From JAJEFO01 sp965209045 (GTDB lineage: Bacteria; Pseudomonadota; Alphaproteobacteria; Rhodobacterales; Rhodobacteraceae), in assembly GCA_965209045.1 (NCBI GenBank), contig CBDBPW010000002.1, positions 1 through 64,000 of the forward strand: DNA of 64,000 bases. Reading direction: 5' to 3'. Positions 40,447-48,808 of this stretch are shown here, piece after piece; within the stretch, counting starts at the first letter, position 1; each line of letters begins with the position of its first letter. The translations under genes were made by a program, and so were the position numbers. The notes under the pieces are model-generated. The model was not told the origin of the DNA. It was given only the letters and a program-made list of their open reading frames with translations, and ran no database searches.

Positions 40447-42051
40447 CTACATCCTGAACAGGCCGAACCGGGTAGCGGGGATCGGCGCGTTGAGCGCGGC
40501 ACCGAGCGACAGGCCGAGTACCTCGCGACTGTTGCGGGGGTCGATGATTCCGTCATCCCAGAGGCGCGCGCTGGCATAGAGGGCGTGGCTCTGGCGGGCA
40601 AATGTCTCTTCCGTCGGGGCACGGAATGCCGCCTCTTCTTCCTCCGACCACACCTTGCCCTGCTTCTCGATGGCCTGGCGCTTGACGATGGCCAGCGTTC
40701 GGGCTGCCTGTTCGCCTCCCATCACGGCAATGCGCGAATTCGGCCAGGTCCAGAGGAACCGGGGGGAATAGGCGCGCCCCGCCATCCCGTAGTTCCCGGC
40801 GCCATAGGATGCGCCAACGATCAGCGTCACCTTCGGCACGGCGGTCGTGGACACGGCAGTCACCATCTTCGCGCCGTGCCGCGCGATCCCGCCATGCTCG
40901 GCCTGACGACCCACCATGAACCCGGTGATGTTCTGCAGGAAGACCAGTGGAACGAGTCGTTGGCTGCAGAGTTCGATGAAATGCGCGCCCTTCTGGGCGC
41001 TTTCCGCAAACAGCACTCCGTTGTTGGCGACGATGCCGACCGGAATGCCGTAGACATGGGCGAATCCGCAAACGAGCGTCTCTCCGAACCGGGCCTTGAA
41101 CTCGTCGAAACGACTGCCGTCAACCACGCGGGCGATGACCTCGCGAATGTCATAGGGCGTGCGTTGGTCGGCAGGCACGATTCCGATCAGTTCCGCAGGG
41201 TCATGGGCGGGCAGTTCCGGGGTCTGCCGTTCCGGAATGGCGTCGTGTGCCGCGCCAAGGTGGGACATGATTCGGCGCGCGATTTCGAGTGCGTGGGCGT
41301 CACTTTCGGCGAGGTGGTCGGCAACGCCGGACACGCGTGTGTGCATCGCAGCTCCGCCGAGCTCTTCCGCGCTCACCTCCTCTCCAGTGGCGGCCAGCAC
41401 CAACGGCGGCCCGGCCAGGAAGATCGTGCCTTGGTTGCGAACGATCACGGTCTCGTCACTCATGGCCGGAACGTAAGCGCCGCCTGCCGTGCATGAACCC
41501 ATGACGACGGCAATCTGGGGAATGCCCTCGGCGCTCATGTTCGCCTGGTTGTAGAAGATGCGACCGAAATGGTCACGGTCCGGGAACACCTCGTCCTGGC
41601 GTGTCAGGTTCGCGCCTCCGCTGTCGACCAGGTAGACGCAAGGCAACCGGTTTGCCTTGGCGATCTCCTGGGCGCGAAGGTGCTTCTTGACCGTGATCGG
41701 ATGATAGATGCCGCCCTTCACGGTTGCATCGTTGGCGAACACCATCACGTGCCGACCGGCGACAAGACCGATGCCGGCTATCGCGCCGCCCGAAGGCACC
41801 TCGCCCTCATGCATGCCGTGCGCCGCGAGAAGCCCGATCTCCAGGAACGGCGATTCCGGATCAAGCAACCCCTCCACGCGGTCCCGGGGCAGCATCTTGC
41901 CGCGCGCAAGATGCCGGGCGCAGGCGCGTTGCCCGCCGCCTGCAAGGGCGGCCTCCGCCGCCGCCTCGAACTCGGCCAGCCGAGCCTCCATCTCCGCCCG
42001 ATTCGCGGCGTACTCTTCCGAGCCCGTATCGATGCGGCTTTCGAGCGTCAT
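40447..42051 (-). CDS. liuB: Methylcrotonyl-CoA carboxylase beta (carboxyltransferase) subunit
   Basis: Predicted 534-residue carboxyltransferase. It shows the two crotonase-like halves of acyl-CoA carboxylase beta chains, with the DSGGANLTRQDEVFPDRDHFG segment (signature split here for length) near 160 and GSCTAGGAYVPAMSDE near 195 in the N half, and FLQNITGFMVGRQAEHGG near 373 and GASYGAGNYGMAGRAY near 420 in the C half. The start ATG 42051 overlaps the tetR stop as ATGA, so it is translated with its regulator. Length is normal for LiuB/MccB. Confidence 0.94.
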   Translation of the reverse strand: MTLESRIDTGSEEYAANRAEMEARLAEFEAAAEAALAGGGQRACARHLARGKMLPRDRVEGLLDPESPFLEIGLLAAHGMHEGEVPSGGAIAGIGLVAGRHVMVFANDATVKGGIYHPITVKKHLRAQEIAKANRLPCVYLVDSGGANLTRQDEVFPDRDHFGRIFYNQANMSAEGIPQIAVVMGSCTAGGAYVPAMSDETVIVRNQGTIFLAGPPLVLAATGEEVSAEELGGAAMHTRVSGVADHLAESDAHALEIARRIMSHLGAAHDAIPERQTPELPAHDPAELIGIVPADQRTPYDIREVIARVVDGSRFDEFKARFGETLVCGFAHVYGIPVGIVANNGVLFAESAQKGAHFIELCSQRLVPLVFLQNITGFMVGRQAEHGGIARHGAKMVTAVSTTAVPKVTLIVGASYGAGNYGMAGRAYSPRFLWTWPNSRIAVMGGEQAARTLAIVKRQAIEKQGKVWSEEEEAAFRAPTEETFARQSHALYASARLWDDGIIDPRNSREVLGLSLGAALNAPIPATRFGLFRM

Positions 42052-42638
42052 GGCGTCTCCGCAACCAGGCCGACGGACTGCAAGGCCGCGCCGAGGTAGA
42101 GTTCCACGACCTCGGCGCGGGTCAGCCGCCCGTTGTCGCGATACCAGACAGTGACGCCGGTCATCATCGCCAGCAGCAATCTCGCGTGAACGGCGGCATC
42201 CCCGATTCTGAACAGCCCTTCGGTGCATCCATCCTCAAGGATCTTTCGCAGCATGTGTTCGTAACGGTTCCGCAAGGCGACGACCCCTGCCCGGCTGCCG
42301 GAGTCCAGTGAACGGATTTCCATGTACGCAAGGAACACGTCATCCGGATAGTTCAGATGATGCGCGACATGGTGGCGCACGAAGGCTTCCAGCCGGGCGC
42401 GCGTCCCGTTGATGTCGGCCATCGCCGTATCCAGCGCCTCCAGGAGCCCCACCATGTGCGTTTCCATCAGGTCGGACAGAAGCGCCTGCTTGCCTTCGAA
42501 GTGGTTGTAGAGGCCGCCCTGCCGCATGCCGACAGCTTCGGCGAGATCACGCATCGAGACCGCGTTGTATCCGCGCGCCGCAAACAGCCGAATCGCCGCT
42601 CTCCTGATCTTGGCCTTCGTATCCTTGCTCTCGGGCAT
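42048..42638 (-). CDS. TetR-family repressor of the liu operon
   Basis: Predicted 196-residue TetR regulator. The N-terminal helix-turn-helix spans about 8-52 (IRRAAIRLFAARGYNAVSM then DLAEAVGMRQGGLYNHF). The C-terminal ligand domain is variable. It is the first gene of the leucine-degradation operon and overlaps liuB, while a strong palindrome lies 15 bases upstream of its start. This is the usual arrangement for an autorepressor sensing an acyl-CoA or branched-chain intermediate. The ATG 42638 is preferred because the in-frame extension upstream would run through the palindrome. Confidence 0.9.
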   Translation of the reverse strand: MPESKDTKAKIRRAAIRLFAARGYNAVSMRDLAEAVGMRQGGLYNHFEGKQALLSDLMETHMVGLLEALDTAMADINGTRARLEAFVRHHVAHHLNYPDDVFLAYMEIRSLDSGSRAGVVALRNRYEHMLRKILEDGCTEGLFRIGDAAVHARLLLAMMTGVTVWYRDNGRLTRAEVVELYLGAALQSVGLVAETP

Positions 42639-42652
42639 GTGCCGTCCGACAA

Positions 42653-42672
42653 ATGAATGACTGTTCATTCAT
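42653..42672. promoter_or_regulatory. TetR operator of the liu operon
   Basis: Perfect inverted repeat ATGAATGA-N4-TCATTCAT immediately before the tetR gene. Size and symmetry are typical of TetR-family sites; related fatty-acid and branched-chain regulators often bind TGAATGA-type half sites. Binding by the adjacent repressor is inferred. Confidence 0.75.
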
Positions 42673-43051
42673 ATTCGCGCCGAGACCGAATTGCAAGCCC
42701 TGGACCACCGAGCAAAGGATAGGCGGCTCTCTCCTCTGGAAGCGCAACCAATTGCTCCGCCGGAAACACGCTGTTCGTCCGAATGGGGGATGTCGAAGGA
42801 CCGGATACCGCGATCACGGCCCTTGAATTGGGAGAGCCGGGCGTCCCGCCGCCCTTGCCGCTCTCGAAGAAGCCCTTGAACGCCATGTCGAGACGCTGCA
42901 GGACGAAGCACTGGCTCGCGTCCGGGGCGGCGCAGTGGTCGATCAGGGTGGCCTCGTCATCGCCGCCTTTCGATCTGGACGGGAAACGCCGAACCGGAAT
43001 CGCCCGGCCCTGGCCGGGCGCGAAAGCCGGCCAAAGTCAAGGACACCCATC
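42673..43051. other. Intergenic stretch between liu operon and Phd/PemK
   Basis: About 380 bases. Short open frames on both strands show no domain I recognise. The minus-strand promoter of the liu operon should lie at the left end. Confidence 0.4.
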
Positions 43052-43080
43052 TTGACGTATTTCTAGGTTTTCGCTAATAC
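43052..43080 (+). promoter_or_regulatory. Sigma-70 type promoter of Phd/PemK operon
   Basis: TTGACG (43052-43057), a 17-base spacer and TAATAC (43075-43080) form a near-consensus housekeeping promoter 27 bases before the antitoxin start. The -10 box overlaps a palindrome. Confidence 0.7.
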
Positions 43081-43089
43081 ACATGTATT
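43076..43089. promoter_or_regulatory. Candidate operator of Phd/PemK operon
   Basis: Inverted repeat AATACA-CA-TGTATT overlaps the -10 box. A Phd-type antitoxin bound here would block RNA polymerase, the standard autoregulation. Inferred. Confidence 0.6.
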
Positions 43090-43106
43090 CGACAAAGGAA
43101 CGAAAC

Positions 43107-43352
43107 ATGCTTCAATTCACGTCGACAGACCTCGGCAACAAGACCGGTGACGTCCTGGCCGCCGCGGCCCAGGAGCCGGTTGCCATCGCCCGGCACGGAA
43201 AGCGGCGCTTCGTCCTGCTCACGACCGAGAAGTACGAAATGCTCAGGACATCCGGTGACCCCCGGGTCGCCCGGCGCACTGCAGACATTCCCCCCGAAGA
43301 GGGCAGGCTCCTGGCCGCCGAGCTGACCCGCCTCATGGATGTCGATGACTGA
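43107..43352 (+). CDS. Phd/YefM-type antitoxin
   Basis: Predicted 81-residue Phd/YefM-family antitoxin. Residues 3-50 have the fold's typical pattern (TSTDLGNKTGDVLAAAAQEP, then VAIARHGKRRFVLLTTEKYE). AAGGA lies 8 bases before ATG 43107. Its stop lies within the toxin start region, overlapping 8 or 14 bases. It should neutralise the PemK/MazF-like toxin and repress the operon at the palindrome over the -10 box. Confidence 0.88.
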   Translation: MLQFTSTDLGNKTGDVLAAAAQEPVAIARHGKRRFVLLTTEKYEMLRTSGDPRVARRTADIPPEEGRLLAAELTRLMDVDD

Positions 43353-43767
43353 TCCCCGCTCAGGCGACGTCTGGCGCTATCCCTACCTCTGGTCGTGGCA
43401 AGCCGAACGCGGAGAGACCGAAGGGCGCAAGCCGCGACCGGTCACGCTCGCCGCCGTTATCCCGATCCCCGGCACCCCGACGGCGCTCTACCTCCTGCCG
43501 ATCACCAGCCTGCCGCCCGACGAGGACCGGGACGCCCTCGAGATACCGGTCACCGAAACCCGCCGCGCAGGCCTCACCGATGCGCAACCGCTCTGGATCA
43601 TCCTTGACGAGCACAACCGCGACACCCTCGAAACGTCGTTCCACTTCGAGCACGACGGCAGGCTCGGCGCGTTCTCGAAAGCGTTCCTTGCCCAGATCGC
43701 GAAGCGCTTCCACGCAGCCTGTCTGCGGCGCGGCGCCACGAGCGGAGTCGACCGAACGAAAAACTGA
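43339..43767 (+). CDS. PemK/MazF-like toxin
   Basis: Predicted 142-residue protein (140 if ATG 43345 is used) with the PemK/MazF beta-barrel start GDVWRYPYLW and the RKPRPVTLAAVIP segment, which carries the catalytic-type Arg and the conserved Pro. MazF-type toxins are mRNA endonucleases that stop growth. It overlaps the Phd-type antitoxin gene, forming a mixed-family pair. It is longer than classical MazF (about 110 residues) because of a C-terminal extension from about 115. Confidence 0.75.
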   Translation: MSMTDPRSGDVWRYPYLWSWQAERGETEGRKPRPVTLAAVIPIPGTPTALYLLPITSLPPDEDRDALEIPVTETRRAGLTDAQPLWIILDEHNRDTLETSFHFEHDGRLGAFSKAFLAQIAKRFHAACLRRGATSGVDRTKN

Positions 43768-44492
43768 CGGCATCGACATCCGTTTCCGCATCCCCGATTC
43801 GGTCCGCCCTGCAGGTGCACGTGACGTGGAGCTCGCGGGTCCCCATGCGTTCGAACAGGCACGAGTCGGACACTACGGTCCACCACTGCCCACCCGGGTC
43901 TTGGCTGCTTCCGCCGGATACCGGCCTTCCGTTCTGGAGTCCGGATTCAATCGTCACCTCCCGGCCGCGCGTCGAGTTGCCCGGCACTGCAGCCGCTCCA
44001 CGAAACGGTCGCCAGTGCCAAGCACGGTCGCCGGTTCCACTTGAACCGTTCGGCGCCGCGATCAAGGCCGCCTTGCTTAACTGCGCAAGAGGAACGTGAG
44101 CAGGGTTCGAATCATGGCAGACGAGACCCGTACGAGACAATCACCTAGACTCAAGGATAAAGTTGTCCACAAGCTGTTGGACGCGGCCTGCCGCGAAAAA
44201 CTCCAGTCCCGAAGTGGCGGCTCCATGGTATGCAAGAATGAACTTTAATAGAACATTTTGTTCTCTTGTGGCATCGCTTGCCGGATTTTCAATTTTCCCA
44301 ATGTGTGGCCACCGCAGGCACCCGTATTCCTTGAGACCGAAGGATCAATGCTCAACTGGAGCGGGCAAGACTTCACGCGTGGCCGATGCAAATTGACGTA
44401 TCGCTGCCACGCTCCGGTTCGGAAGACATCGAAGGCCCACTTTGCACGCCGCAATGCTGATCTCCGAACCGGGAACGAATGCTGTGAGTCTT
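43768..44492. other. Intergenic stretch with one inverted repeat
   Basis: About 725 bases. No frame here shows a recognisable domain. At 44250-44264 there is a perfect 6-base inverted repeat AGAACA-TTT-TGTTCT in an A/T-rich spot, which could be a regulator site or a hairpin. Function unknown. Confidence 0.4.
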
Positions 44493-45791
44493 TCAGAGGC
44501 TGTCCTGGCTTCGGTTCACGGCCGCGCGGAGACGGGCCGCGGTATCGAGGGCGTCCGACACAACGTCCGCTGTATCGATCAATCGCCTGATCTCCGAGAT
44601 GTCTTCCGAATATTGCCGACGCCTTCTCAAGTGGCTGTCGCGGGTCTTCGTGCAGATCAGCGTGTAGGGACTTCCCTTGCGTTCGGTCTCGCAGCTAAGG
44701 TCCACCTGAGCTCTTCGCACCTCGGACCGAAGATGCTTCCGCCGATCCTGCCGCACCGGAATTCGAAGTTCCGTCTCGACGGGGTCTGCGCAAAACCGGA
44801 CCAGTTCGGCACAATGTTCACAGCCGCAGTCCAGGTCTTCCGAGGAAACGGTCCAATCGACCGGGTCGGCAGGCGGGGCGCCACTGCGAGCGAGCAGGAA
44901 ACCGGCGGAATGCTGCCATAGCCGCGCGAAGGCCGGACTTGCCGCCGCCAGCAAGGGGCGGGCCGTGCCCAATTCCGACAGGACTGACGGCAACGTGCGG
45001 TCAGGTGGCGCGACTTCGGGCTCTTCGATCAGCGCGTCAGCAACCGCGCGGAGGCTGCATTCCAAGTCGAAACGCCAAGCGAGTTGTAGGATCTGCCGCA
45101 GCGTATTCCCGTCAAGAGCCTTTGTGGAACGCTCGCGCCATTCGATCCAGGACTGTTCCGCATTCTCCGACGTTCGCGCGTCCACCATCGCCGGAGCTGC
45201 CGAACAGATGCGCATGACGATGTCTTCCAACGCACCTTGCGCCACGACTTCCCTTCCTTCGTCAAGTGCGTCGCTCATGCCCGTCATCAAGTCTACGACA
45301 GCCGCCGGCTGCCTTGCGAAGTGCGTGTCAACGAGGCGGAGAAGCCGATTCGCCATTTCCTCGCCGGCCATTCTCAATGTCGCCTCAAGAAGTGCAGCGT
45401 TCAGACCGGGACCGTAGTGTGGCACCACAATTCGATCAAGAAAGGTGTCCGCGGCCTGTCGATTTTCCATACCGCAAAGCCGCGAAAGAGCCGCTGCGCT
45501 GTCCTGCTCCCATTCCTCGCGGTCCGAGCGATGCATGTACGCACCGGGCACGGGCCAGACCTCGGAGATTTCAAGCGCAATTGCGTCAAGTGGCGGATCA
45601 CTTCCCTCGTCGGCTGCCGCGCGACCCTCTGCATGGGCCAGAAGGACGGAAAGCGCCGTCGAGCCTGCTTGCGCCAGAACGCGGAGGCTCTCTTTCGCGG
45701 GCCATAGAACAATGGCAGCGTTCCGATAGAGCCGTTCGACTTCGGCACCTTCGTTGCCACTCGCTTCGGTCAACCGGCTTTGGTCGGGCAC
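44493..45791 (-). pseudogene. C-terminal part of split 2OG oxygenase protein
   Basis: This 432-residue frame lies in the same reading frame as the upstream oxygenase gene and is separated from it by a single TGA (45807-45809) and five codons. The segment EASGNEGAEVERLYRNAAIV is what I expect to find inside large 2OG-Fe(II) oxygenase proteins, right after the oxygenase half. The region is helical with several Cys near 305-313 (DCGCEHCAE). A GTG at 45791 could restart translation, so two separate polypeptides are possible. I read it as one gene split by a nonsense codon. Confidence 0.55.
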
Positions 45792-45806
45792 CCAATCCCT
45801 GATCCT

Positions 45807-46925
45807 TCAGGGCGGCATCAATTCGTCGGGAGCCAACTCCAACTGACCATAGTCAACCGAGCCAAAATCTGGATGCACCCAATCGTCGAGTTCGCATTTC
45901 CGTTCATAAACTTCGTAGATTTCGTACTCGTCGTCGCCAACATCGTCTATCTGACGGGCATAGTCGCCTCCGAAATACTCCACCGATGCGTGTTCATCGA
46001 CATGCACGATCGCGGCGTGCATGACGCAGCCAGCCTGCGCAGCGGCTAAGGTTAGGACGCGCCCAACCGCCGCATCGACGTTTTTCAGGGTTCCGAAAGA
46101 CAGGCCTGCGATGCTGTAGTCATGCTCCAGAAGCCAGACAAGTTTTTCGGGAGCGTCCGGCGCCGCAAAGCGATGCTCGATCTCGCTCGCAATCCGCTCC
46201 ACCAGATGCCCGTAGTCCGGTGCTGACTTGGCCACATCCCCGCCCGGCGCCAGAACCAGGTTGTAGACCAGACACGCACGGTGGCCCTCGGTTACCGGAC
46301 GAATTTCATGCTCGCAGTCGGCATAGAATGCGGCATAGACCAGTTCGGAGGGATCTTCGCTGCGCATGTCGACAACCGCCTCCCGAGCTTGGTGGCGGAT
46401 GATCAACTCTCCGCCATTGCCAGCGACCGGCAATGCAACCACCAAGGTCGCTACCATGCCATCCGCCTTCTCCGTATCGCGGTGAGGGGAAAAGAAGCCG
46501 CCCTCTTCGTAAAGCAGAAACTTGTAGAGTTCCGCCTGCACCGCATCCGCCGGATAGCCGAGACCTGCTGCCGCTCGGTCAAGGACTTGCCCGAACGTCT
46601 CGTCCCAAGACGCGCCTCCAACTACGATCTGATCAGGCGAGATCTGCCTACAGTCTCGAACTGACCGGTCCAGTATCGTTTCCTCGCCGCGCCCGTATGG
46701 TGCGCGTTCCCCAAGCGCCACCAGTTCCTTCAGCTGCGCCGGCTGGAGCGGGAAAGCAAGAACACCCGTCGCCTGGCTGGAAATGCGAGGCATCGGCGTG
46801 TGAAGCCGACCGTGCGCGCAGTAGTCGCCAGGTCGATCGATTGACGAGATCAGGTTCGAAAGGCCAGACAGCCGTTCATCGAAAGAGAAATAGAAGCCGA
46901 ATTCCTCATCAAAATCATCGCTCAT
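45807..46925 (-). CDS. 2OG-Fe(II) oxygenase domain protein
   Basis: Predicted 372-residue protein with a prolyl-4-hydroxylase-like jelly-roll. The Fe(II) ligands are visible: His and Asp in FFSPHRDTEK near 151-160 and a distal His in ADCEHEIRP near 206-214, with Arg in the following GHRACLVY region for 2-oxoglutarate. It would hydroxylate a protein or small molecule. The frame continues past its TGA into a further 430 residues, so this may be the N-terminal half of a roughly 810-residue protein. Its start faces away from amt across a 178-base gap. Role unknown. Confidence 0.75.
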   Translation of the reverse strand: MSDDFDEEFGFYFSFDERLSGLSNLISSIDRPGDYCAHGRLHTPMPRISSQATGVLAFPLQPAQLKELVALGERAPYGRGEETILDRSVRDCRQISPDQIVVGGASWDETFGQVLDRAAAGLGYPADAVQAELYKFLLYEEGGFFSPHRDTEKADGMVATLVVALPVAGNGGELIIRHQAREAVVDMRSEDPSELVYAAFYADCEHEIRPVTEGHRACLVYNLVLAPGGDVAKSAPDYGHLVERIASEIEHRFAAPDAPEKLVWLLEHDYSIAGLSFGTLKNVDAAVGRVLTLAAAQAGCVMHAAIVHVDEHASVEYFGGDYARQIDDVGDDEYEIYEVYERKCELDDWVHPDFGSVDYGQLELAPDELMPP

Positions 46926-47103
46926 TGGAATCCCTTATTCATTGAGGCGCAAGGCGTATTCCATAGTCAGCGGTGCCACAAGATGCCGAGGACAACGCAA
47001 TTTGGGGAAATTTCCCTTGCAAAACAAATTTGGACTGGTCCAGACTTCGAAAGATGCCGATTATCAGCGTCGCTACAATAGGGACAGAGCAAAGGTGAAA
47101 GCT
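46926..47103. promoter_or_regulatory. Divergent region between oxygenase and amt
   Basis: 178 bases between divergent starts. It contains a perfect 12-base palindrome GGGAAATTTCCC at 47005-47016, a plausible regulator site for the amt operon. A sigma-54 type -24/-12 site was looked for and spacing does not fit. Confidence 0.4.
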
Positions 47104-48483
47104 ATGGAAGAGCAACTAGCCGAACTTGCGGCAAAAATCACTGAATTGGAGGCGAAGGCAGGCGTTACGAACACGATGTTCGCGGAGACCTACTATTACC
47201 TCACGATTCCACTGATGGTCATCATTCACGCAGGATTTCTTGCCTACGAAATGGGAGCATCGCGGCAAAAGAACGTTTTGGCATCGGGTGTCAAGAACAT
47301 CCTTGCCTTTGCGTTCATGGTGCCGACCTTCTACTTCTTCGGATGGTGGGTCTACTGGGGCTTTCCGACAGGATTCACCTTTTCGCCGGGCCCCTACGAG
47401 ATTTCGGGAGCAGGCTACGCGAACGCAATCGCCCTGCCGTGGGTCGAGTACATGGGCCCGAACATTGCGGACCAGGCTTCCGGCGTGTTCTGGGGTGCTT
47501 TCACCCTCTTTGCCGCCACGACGGCCTCGATCATGTCCGGCGCAGTCATTGAACGCATTCAGGTCGCGGGCTTCGTGATCCTTGCAGTGGTGCTTGGCAG
47601 CTTTGCATGGGTCGTCGCAGCGGCCTGGGGCTGGCACGCAGACGGGTGGCTCGTCACCAAGTTCGGCGTACATGACTTCGGCGCGGCGGGTCTCGTGCAT
47701 GCAGTAGCCGGGTTCTTCGCCCTAGGCATCTTGATCAATCTCGGACCCCGCATCGGCAAGTTCAACGCCGACGGATCCGCGAACCACCTTGGCGCGCACA
47801 ACCTGCCGTTCACGCTTGTGGGACTGATGCTGATCATCGTCGGGTTCTGGGGCTTCCTCATGGCCTGCGTGATCATTCCAGGTGAAGCATGGAGCTGGTA
47901 TTCCGACAAGCCGACAACGATCTACGGCACGCCAATGACCCTTGGTGCGCTGGCGTTCAACATCCTGATGGGCTTTGCGGGCGGAATCATCGGCGCTTGG
48001 GCGGTGACGCGCGATCCGTTCTGGATGATGTCCGGCGCACTGGCCGGAATCATCGGCTGCGCATCGGGCCTCGATGTCTACTGGCCGCCGCTCGCATTCA
48101 TCATGGGCGCCGCCTCTGGTGCGTTGCTCAAGCCGTGCGCCAAGTGGCTTGAGAGACGCGGCATCGACGATGCCGTCGGGGCAGTCACCGTGCATGGCAC
48201 GATTGGCCTCTTCGGCCTGATCATGTTCGGTGTCTGGGCAACCGGCCTTCCTGCGCTGCAAGGTGAGGGGGTTGCGACTGTCACGATCTACGGCCAGGTC
48301 ATCGGAGCAATCGTCTTCTTCCTTCTGGGCTTCGTCCCCGGTTACGTGGTCAGCTGGATCCTGAAGCAGTTCGGATTGCTCCGCGTCGGCGAGGCGGCCG
48401 AGATATCCGGCCTTGACACAGCCAAGGTGCCGGTTTCGGCCTATCCGGAAGGCATCAACATGTCGTCAAGTCCGACAAGCTGA
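47104..48483 (+). CDS. amt: Ammonium transporter Amt with N-terminal coiled coil
   Basis: Predicted 459-residue Amt/MEP/Rh channel. ATG 47104 follows an AAGGTG ribosome-binding site and opens with a short coiled-coil-like stretch (about 1-22, MEEQLAELAAKITELEAKAG), followed by eleven membrane segments. Family landmarks are the MSGAVIER segment near 138-145, the DFGAAGLVHAVAG segment with the first pore His near 194, and the second pore His in VTVHGTIGL near 362. It would import ammonium, and possibly methylammonium. It lies next to the methylamine genes, as in other marine Rhodobacterales, and is followed by a small membrane protein gene after 24 bases. Confidence 0.9.
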   Translation: MEEQLAELAAKITELEAKAGVTNTMFAETYYYLTIPLMVIIHAGFLAYEMGASRQKNVLASGVKNILAFAFMVPTFYFFGWWVYWGFPTGFTFSPGPYEISGAGYANAIALPWVEYMGPNIADQASGVFWGAFTLFAATTASIMSGAVIERIQVAGFVILAVVLGSFAWVVAAAWGWHADGWLVTKFGVHDFGAAGLVHAVAGFFALGILINLGPRIGKFNADGSANHLGAHNLPFTLVGLMLIIVGFWGFLMACVIIPGEAWSWYSDKPTTIYGTPMTLGALAFNILMGFAGGIIGAWAVTRDPFWMMSGALAGIIGCASGLDVYWPPLAFIMGAASGALLKPCAKWLERRGIDDAVGAVTVHGTIGLFGLIMFGVWATGLPALQGEGVATVTIYGQVIGAIVFFLLGFVPGYVVSWILKQFGLLRVGEAAEISGLDTAKVPVSAYPEGINMSSSPTS

Positions 48484-48507
48484 CATACAGGTCAAGGAGT
48501 AGAATCC

Positions 48508-48702
48508 ATGGGATATGACATCGCAAACTGGGACGCCGTTGAAGGTGCCCTCTACATGGGAGCCCATTCTTCCTGGGAGGTGATCTGGACGGTTATCGCC
48601 GCGCTGGTCTGCATCGGGGCGGTGTATCTCGGCTCAAGGCATGAGCATGATGCGTACAAGCGCATGCAGGAAGGCAAGGACGTCGAGTCCGGCCACGGCT
48701 GA
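48508..48702 (+). CDS. Small membrane protein downstream of amt
   Basis: Predicted 64-residue protein with one membrane helix (about 23-42) and a charged C-terminus (HEHDAYKRMQEGKD). An AAGGAG ribosome-binding site precedes the ATG by 8 bases. Its placement directly after amt suggests an accessory of the transporter; no family name is known to me. A strong hairpin follows. Confidence 0.7.
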   Translation: MGYDIANWDAVEGALYMGAHSSWEVIWTVIAALVCIGAVYLGSRHEHDAYKRMQEGKDVESGHG

Positions 48703-48720
48703 TGCCTGAACAAGACGGAT

Positions 48721-48747
48721 GCGGGCCGCCCAGTCTGGGCGGCCCGC
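48721..48747 (+). terminator. Strong hairpin between small membrane protein and GMAS gene
   Basis: A perfect 12-base G/C-rich stem (GCGGGCCGCCCA pairing with TGGGCGGCCCGC) and a 3-base loop. There is no downstream T-run, only AATCATTC, so it may be a weak terminator, an mRNA-stabilising structure or an attenuator. Confidence 0.7.
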
Positions 48748-48808
48748 AATCATTCGAACAACGAATTGCGCGAGCGCAAAGCACCTAGGAAAACGGGAGA
48801 CGAAAACA

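Noticed and set aside
44103..44120. GGTTCGAATC resembling a tRNA T-loop
   Set aside because: The flanking bases do not pair as a T-stem and no acceptor or anticodon arm is present.
46995..47025. Possible sigma-54 promoter before amt
   Set aside because: TTGCA is present, but no GG lies ten bases before the GC as the -24/-12 spacing requires.
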